The translations under genes were made by a program, and so were the position numbers. Positions 60,089 through 64,000 of a DNA stretch of 64,000 nt are shown one piece after another (within the stretch, counting starts at the first letter, position 1; every line of letters begins with the position of its first letter). The stretch comes from Streptococcus cristatus ATCC 51100 (lineage in GTDB: Bacteria; Bacillota; Bacilli; Lactobacillales; Streptococcaceae), in contig NZ_CP050133.1 of assembly GCF_011612585.1 (NCBI RefSeq), positions 1,859,001-1,923,000 of the forward strand, in the 5' to 3' direction. A model generated the notes under the pieces. It was not told the DNA's origin and made no database searches. It worked only from the letters and a program-made list of their open reading frames with translations.

Positions 60089-60367
60089 TTATTCCCCTAT
60101 AAGGCTATCTAATTGCTCTTCTTTTTTCTCTTGCTCGTACAAATATTTGGCATCTTGCAAGACATCGTCTCCATGTTGTTTCACAACAGAAACAGATGCA
60201 TCTAGCCCGTCTTTCAACTTGTAAGCCTTAGCCAAAGCTTTAGAATAACCTTTTTTAGCTTCCTTACTTGCTAAGATTTTCAAGCCAAGGGTACCAAATG
60301 CGACACCACCCAAAAATAGTGAAGATTTTTTCGCAACTTTTGCAACGGTTAATACTTCTTTTAACAT
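60089..60367 (-). CDS. DUF6110 protein, partner of the P-type ATPase
   Basis: 92 residues: an N-terminal amphipathic start, one helix with glycines (SSLFLGGVAFGTLGLKIL, about 15-32), then a long charged coiled-coil-like region ending YEQEKKEEQLDSLIGE. It matches streptococcal DUF6110, and its layout recalls mycobacterial DUF1490/PacL proteins that assemble with CtpC-type ATPases. AAGGAGG precedes the ATG. First gene of the pair with the ATPase. Confidence 0.75.
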   Translation of the reverse strand: MLKEVLTVAKVAKKSSLFLGGVAFGTLGLKILASKEAKKGYSKALAKAYKLKDGLDASVSVVKQHGDDVLQDAKYLYEQEKKEEQLDSLIGE

Positions 60368-60390
60368 ACTTATTTCCTCCTTATCATTAT

Positions 60391-60419
60391 TATATAGAAA
60401 TTTAGATATAAAAGCAATT
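60391..60419 (-). promoter_or_regulatory. Promoter of the DUF6110-ATPase operon
   Basis: Minus strand TTGCTT (60414-60419), 17-base spacer, TATAAT (60391-60396). Confidence 0.7.
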
Positions 60420-60483
60420 TCATTTTATAAATTGGAGAATTAGTTTTATTTCTACTGAATCTCCCATCTACTTACTCCTAAAG

Positions 60484-60512
60484 TTGCTTTCACTTGTCTC
60501 TTTTGATACACT
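60484..60512 (+). promoter_or_regulatory. Promoter abutting the rlmA start codon
   Basis: TTGCTT (60484-60489), 17-base spacer, extended -10 TGATACACT (hexamer 60507-60512). Only 6 bases lie between the -10 and the ATG, and there is no Shine-Dalgarno sequence, so the transcript should be leaderless. Confidence 0.7.
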
Positions 60513-60518
60513 TAAACT

Positions 60519-61367
60519 ATGAATACAAACCTCAAACCCAAACTCCAGCGTTTTGCCACAGCGACCGCTTTTGCCTGTCCCATCTGCAAGGAAGAGCTGC
60601 AGCTGATGGATAGCAGCCTTAAATGCCAACATCGGCATTCTTATGACTTGGCTAAGTTTGGCTATGTCAATCTAGCACCTCAAATCAAGCAGCCCAAAGA
60701 CTACGATAAGGCCAGTTTTCAAAATCGGCAGTTGATCTTAGAAGCAGGATTCTACCAAGCTATCTTAGAGGCTGTCTCAAACTTGCTTGCAAGCTCAGAA
60801 TCTGCTAAAACAGTCTTAGATATTGGATGCGGTGAGGGCTTCTACTCTCGTAAACTCCAAGAAACCCATCCCCAAAAAACCTTCTATGCTTTCGATATTT
60901 CAAAAGATTCCATTCAGTTGGCGGCCAAGAGCGACAGCAGTTTCGCAGTCAATTGGTTCGTCGGTGATTTGGCCAAGCTACCGCTACAAGATGCCAGCAT
61001 GGACATCATTTTAGACATCTTTTCTCCAGCCAATTATCAGGAATTTCGGCGAGTCATGTCTGACAATGCCCTCCTCATCAAGGTCATCCCCACCGAGCGC
61101 CATCTTCAAGAAATTCGCCAAAAAGCCGCTAGACAGCTCAGCAACAAGGATTACTCTAACCAAGAAGTCATCCAGCATTTCCGAGAGCACTTCGATATAA
61201 TCTCTGAAATCAATGTTGAGTCTAGCCACTCCTTGACTGCCGAAAGTAGAGCCGCTCTTTTAGCGATGACACCACTCCTCTTTCACGTTGAGCAAGACCA
61301 GATCGACTGGACTGACCTCACCCAAGTAACTATTGCCGCTACCATTCTTATCGGAAAAGCAAAATAA
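60519..61367 (+). CDS. rlmA: 23S rRNA (guanine-N1)-methyltransferase RlmA(II)
   Basis: 282 residues. N-terminal zinc finger FACPICKEEL then LKCQHRHSYD; SAM-binding motif I TVLDIGCGEGFYSRK; LDIFSPANYQEF as motif IV. This is the Gram-positive RlmA(II)/TlrB type that methylates G748 of 23S rRNA, which affects binding of tylosin-type macrolides and telithromycin in pneumococcus. Starts without ribosome site directly after the promoter. Confidence 0.92.
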   Translation: MNTNLKPKLQRFATATAFACPICKEELQLMDSSLKCQHRHSYDLAKFGYVNLAPQIKQPKDYDKASFQNRQLILEAGFYQAILEAVSNLLASSESAKTVLDIGCGEGFYSRKLQETHPQKTFYAFDISKDSIQLAAKSDSSFAVNWFVGDLAKLPLQDASMDIILDIFSPANYQEFRRVMSDNALLIKVIPTERHLQEIRQKAARQLSNKDYSNQEVIQHFREHFDIISEINVESSHSLTAESRAALLAMTPLLFHVEQDQIDWTDLTQVTIAATILIGKAK

Positions 61368-61369
61368 AG

Positions 61370-61432
61370 AAAAGATAGTCCGCAGACCAAATGCATTCCG
61401 TTTGGCTTGCTGACTATCTTTTTTATAACTCA
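61370..61432. terminator. Bidirectional terminator between rlmA and msmK
   Basis: AAAAGATAGTC (61370-61380) pairs with GACTATCTTTT (61422-61432), with inner CCAAA/TTTGG hairpin. Confidence 0.85.
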
Positions 61433-61436
61433 TATT

Positions 61437-62567
61437 TTAATAAACTGTTTTCTCTGTTTCGAAATCAAAGAAATGCGCCTTGTTCAGGTCAAAACCAAGG
61501 TCAATACCTGCACCTGTTTCTGAGTAGTCACGAGCATCTACCCGTGCGATAAACTCGCTATCACCAACTTGGCAGTAAAGGTGAGACTCAGAACCCAAAA
61601 GCTCAGAGACAGAGATGGTCGCATGAACCACAGAATCTGGGAAGGTCTCTAAGAAGGCAGGTTCTGTATTGATGTCTTCTGGACGAATACCGAAGATCAA
61701 TTTCTTGCCGTCATAACCCTTCTCACGCAGAACTTTCAGCGTTCCTTCTGGCACTGTCAAACGCAAGCCATCGGCAACGATTTCATTCCCCTCAAGTGTC
61801 ACAGTGATAAAGTTCATCGCTGGGCTGCCAATGAATCCCGCCACAAACTTGTTGACTGGATTTCTGTAGACTTCCTGTGGACTACCGATCTGCTCTACTC
61901 GACCAATGGTTCCAGTTCCAGCAGGGTTCTTGGTTGCTGACATGATAACAATCCGGTCTGCAAGCGTCATCGCTTCTGTCTGGTCGTGGGTAACGTAAAT
62001 GGTTGTTGCTCCGATACGGCGGTGGATTTTGGCAATCTCAGCCCGCATGGAAACACGCAGCTTCGCATCCAAGTTTGACAAAGGCTCGTCCATTAGGAAA
62101 ACCTTTGCATCACGCACGATGGCACGACCCATAGCAACACGCTGACGTTGACCACCTGACAAGTCCGCTGGCTTGCGATCCAAGAATTCTTTCAAACCAA
62201 GAATTTCAGCTGCTTCTTGCACCCGTTTATCGATATCTTCCTTGCTATACTTGCGCAGTTTGAGCCCGAAAGCCATGTTGTCGTAGACTGTCATGTGTGG
62301 ATAGAGGGCATAGTTCTGGAAGACCATAGCGATATCGCGGTCTTTCGGTGCCACATCATTGACCACTTTACCGTCGATTGACGCTGTTCCTTCTGTGATA
62401 TCCTCAAGACCTGCAATCATACGCAACGTTGTGGATTTCCCGCATCCTGATGGACCGACGAAAACGATAAATTCCTTGTCCTTAATGTCCAAATTAAAGT
62501 CTTCAACAGAATAGTGCTCACTATTTGGATACTTCTTATAAATATTTTTCAGATTTAACTCAACCAT
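61437..62567 (-). CDS. msmK: Multiple-sugar ABC transporter ATPase
   Basis: 376 residues of the MalK/UgpC/MsmK type. Walker A GPSGCGKSTT, signature LSGGQRQRVAMGRA, Walker B FLMDEPLSNLDAK, switch His in YVTHDQTEAM; C-terminal regulatory TOBE domains. In streptococci one MsmK energises several sugar importers (raffinose, maltodextrins, sialic acid), and the solitary gene here, without permeases, fits that shared role. A cre site overlaps its start of transcription. Confidence 0.95.
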   Translation of the reverse strand: MVELNLKNIYKKYPNSEHYSVEDFNLDIKDKEFIVFVGPSGCGKSTTLRMIAGLEDITEGTASIDGKVVNDVAPKDRDIAMVFQNYALYPHMTVYDNMAFGLKLRKYSKEDIDKRVQEAAEILGLKEFLDRKPADLSGGQRQRVAMGRAIVRDAKVFLMDEPLSNLDAKLRVSMRAEIAKIHRRIGATTIYVTHDQTEAMTLADRIVIMSATKNPAGTGTIGRVEQIGSPQEVYRNPVNKFVAGFIGSPAMNFITVTLEGNEIVADGLRLTVPEGTLKVLREKGYDGKKLIFGIRPEDINTEPAFLETFPDSVVHATISVSELLGSESHLYCQVGDSEFIARVDARDYSETGAGIDLGFDLNKAHFFDFETEKTVY

Positions 62568-62620
62568 AAGTTCCCCTTTACTTTATGTGAAAATAGTTGC
62601 CTTTGAAACCCCTAAAAATT

Positions 62621-62689
62621 TCAAAGCGCTTTCATAAAAATATTATATCCTTTTTTAATTATTATTTCAAGCATTTATTCAAACGTTTG
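62621..62689 (-). promoter_or_regulatory. msmK promoter with cre site and LacI-type palindrome
   Basis: Minus strand TTGAAA (62665-62670), 17-base spacer, TATAAT (62642-62647). A cre site TGAAAGCGCTTTGA (62621-62634; 13 of 14 to TGWAANCGNTNWCA) covers the start of transcription. A palindrome CAAACGTTTG (62680-62689) lies just upstream of the -35, as bound by MalR-like LacI-family repressors (inference). Confidence 0.75.
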
Positions 62690-62737
62690 CACAATTTTTT
62701 ATCATATTTTAACTAACTACTCTTTTAAAACAAAAAA

Positions 62738-62760
62738 TAGGATAGAAAATTTCTATCCTA
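62738..62760 (-). terminator. Terminator of the lipoprotein gene
   Basis: TAGGATAGAAA and TTTCTATCCTA form an 11-bp stem; a T run follows on the minus strand. Confidence 0.85.
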
Positions 62761-62765
62761 CACGA

Positions 62766-63329
62766 CTAGTTAGTAACACGATAATAAAATTGACCTTGTT
62801 CATCAAAGCTATTCATCCCAACTCCCGTCCACAGACGATCTTGGCTGGCATCTGAGCTATCTTGGAAATTTTCTTTATTCGCAAGCTTGACACCTTTTGG
62901 AATGAACTCTAGCAAGAAACCACCAGTTTCACCGCCGTATACACCGCCAGAAGCCGTTCCATAATCCGTTAACGATGCTCCGTACAGCTCATAGCTATCA
63001 GAAACTAACCCTTTATCATTGAACACCAGCTGGTGACCAGCAGCATTCTGCCAGGTTCCTTTTACACTGGAGTAGTCTCCATTGGCCAAGGCCGAAATAT
63101 CCATTGCTTTTTTCTCCTCTTGCGTCTTTTCTGGACTAACTTCTGCTGAGCTTTGACTGCTTGTGGCAGAAGAAGACGATTCTGCAACACTCTGACTAGA
63201 AGCTACTTGAGAAGATTCCTGAGTAGTACTCGAACTTGTCTGAGTAGAATTAACTGACTTACTAGAGCAGGCTGCCAAAGTCAATAGAGCTAAGCAACAT
63301 AACAAAGGATAGACTATTTTCTGCTTCAT
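62766..63329 (-). CDS. DUF6287 lipoprotein
   Basis: 187 residues from the ATG at 63329 (AAGGAGAAAG upstream). Signal peptide with lipobox LAAC (Cys about 20), then a Ser/Thr/Gln-rich linker (to about 75), then the DUF6287 domain beginning MDISALANGDYSS, with GTWQNAAGHQLVF. Surface-anchored; function unknown. The promoter at 63363 starts just past the copZ stop. Confidence 0.82.
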   Translation of the reverse strand: MKQKIVYPLLCCLALLTLAACSSKSVNSTQTSSSTTQESSQVASSQSVAESSSSATSSQSSAEVSPEKTQEEKKAMDISALANGDYSSVKGTWQNAAGHQLVFNDKGLVSDSYELYGASLTDYGTASGGVYGGETGGFLLEFIPKGVKLANKENFQDSSDASQDRLWTGVGMNSFDEQGQFYYRVTN

Positions 63330-63362
63330 GGCTTTCTCCTTATCCAATAAATGATTACTAAT

Positions 63363-63391
63363 ATTATAGACTTTTTCGGCCTATTTTACAA
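63363..63391 (-). promoter_or_regulatory. Promoter of the lipoprotein gene
   Basis: Minus strand TTGTAA (63386-63391), 17-base spacer, TATAAT (63363-63368). Confidence 0.7.
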
Positions 63392-63397
63392 GTTAGC

Positions 63398-63613
63398 TCA
63401 GTTATCCTGCACCGCTAAGACCTTATAGATGGTTTTTCTCAAAGCCGCCTGATAGTCCTCTACAGTCAGGGGTCTCTCTGTAATAATTTCTGCAGTCTGC
63501 CTGCCCAGATCTACTGTCACATCTGACACATCTTCCATAGACAGGAAATGCCTGGTGACGTGTTTGACACAATTTTGGCAAGATAAGTTTTCTAATTGGA
63601 CTGTTTGTTTCAT
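63398..63613 (-). CDS. copZ: CopZ-type copper chaperone
   Basis: 71 residues, a single HMA fold. The metal site is LSCQNC near the N-terminus (CxxC), followed by HVTRHFLSMEDVSDV. It carries Cu(I) between CopA and the repressor. It lies 1 base after the copper ATPase stop, in the same operon. No internal anomalies. Confidence 0.92.
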   Translation of the reverse strand: MKQTVQLENLSCQNCVKHVTRHFLSMEDVSDVTVDLGRQTAEIITERPLTVEDYQAALRKTIYKVLAVQDN

Positions 63614-63614
63614 G

Positions 63615-64000
63615 TTATTTCTCCATATATTTCTTCATTTTAAAGCGTCCGAGACGCAGAGCATTGGCAACAACTGACACTGAGCTCAAACTCATGGCCA
63701 GACCAGCCAGCATCGGATTGAGCAAGGGACCACCGAAAAGATGCAATAGCCCCATAGCAATTGGGATGCCTAGTGTATTGTAGGCAAAAGCCCAGAAGAG
63801 ATTTTCCTTGATATTGCGAATGGTGGCCTGACTGAGCTTGATAGCCTTGACTACATCCTGCAAATCACTATGCATGAGCACTATATCTGCCGACTCAATA
63901 GCTACATCTGCGCCTGAACCGATGGCAATTCCCACATCTGCCTGAACCAGAGCTGGTGCATCATTGATACCGTCCCCGACCATGGCCAGTTTTTTCCCAG
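63615..64000 (-). CDS. copA: Copper-translocating P-type ATPase, C-terminal part
   Basis: The last 128 codons of a P1B-type ATPase; the rest is past the right edge. Visible are [12 protein letters not shown] (hinge), [18 protein letters not shown] [16 protein letters not shown], and the two C-terminal membrane helices with [15 protein letters not shown] and [15 protein letters not shown], the P1B-1 Cu(I) signature. Coupled to copZ. It is a second copper ATPase, distinct from the cupredoxin-fused copy at the left edge. Confidence 0.93.
   Translation of the reverse strand, partial: GKKLAMVGDGINDAPALVQADVGIAIGSGADVAIESADIVLMHSDLQDVVKAIKLSQATIRNIKENLFWAFAYNTLGIPIAMGLLHLFGGPLLNPMLAGLAMSLSSVSVVANALRLGRFKMKKYMEK

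Overview
This 64-kb window looks like the chromosome of a low-GC mitis/sanguinis-group oral Streptococcus. The evidence is an M26-family giant zinc metalloprotease with an N-terminal LPxTG, a copY-cupA-copA locus, a single-copy rpoB-rpoC pair, msmK, a FolB-FolK fusion protein, SsbB with a competence promoter, and DUF6287/DUF4651 proteins. S. sanguinis or a close relative is the best guess from memory of these families; no database was searched. No rRNA, tRNA, CRISPR array or intact insertion sequence was seen.

Layout. 1-1.4 kb: a copper-export operon (copY, cupA, copA with a fused cupredoxin domain), reading off the left edge. 1.5-4.1 kb: an SGNH hydrolase, HAD phosphatase and hypothetical protein operon. 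4.3-7.0 kb: a metal-dependent DtxR-type regulator, a MarR-EVE pair and a nucleotidyltransferase. 7.1-16.1 kb: a 2993-residue secreted zinc protease containing about 35 copies of an 18-residue repeat and five near-identical 96-residue G5-type repeats. 16.3-25.3 kb: a tightly coupled seven-gene lipid operon. 25.6-35.2 kb: dtd, rel, a small His-tailed membrane protein, ssbB, SDR, YtpR-like, thioredoxin, DUF4651, pepA, DUF1846 and a small HTH/membrane operon. 35.3-39.5 kb: a structured intergenic repeat, then an ABC transporter with a two-component system. 39.6-46.1 kb: an orphan AT-rich gene with a gene remnant, the folate operon folP-folC-folE-folBK, and two membrane proteins. 46.4-57.9 kb: rpoC, rpoB, pbp1b, tyrS. 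58.0-64.0 kb: an unusual P-type ATPase with a DUF6110 partner, rlmA, msmK, a lipoprotein, and a second copper ATPase with CopZ reading in from the right edge.

The most interesting region is 16254-25268. Its gene order is CarS-like CDP-archaeol synthase, rifampin-phosphotransferase-like dikinase, CDP-alcohol phosphatidyltransferase (PS-synthase type), phosphatidylserine decarboxylase, UbiA prenyltransferase, a second dikinase, and a GNAT-like protein. Four of these families are those that carry out successive late steps of archaeal phospholipid synthesis (ether-prenyl transfer, CDP activation, serine transfer, decarboxylation). Streptococci are not known for such lipids, so this is a candidate undescribed aminophospholipid or prenyl-lipid pathway. 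The families are read from the sequence; the pathway is inference.

Regulatory signals include CopY boxes overlapping the cop promoter, a CcpA cre site plus a LacI-type palindrome at msmK, a ComX-type box at ssbB, direct repeats at the ABC-TCS promoter, a terminator hairpin inside the folP leader, and two promoters placed so close to their start codons that leaderless mRNAs are likely (DUF4651 gene and rlmA).
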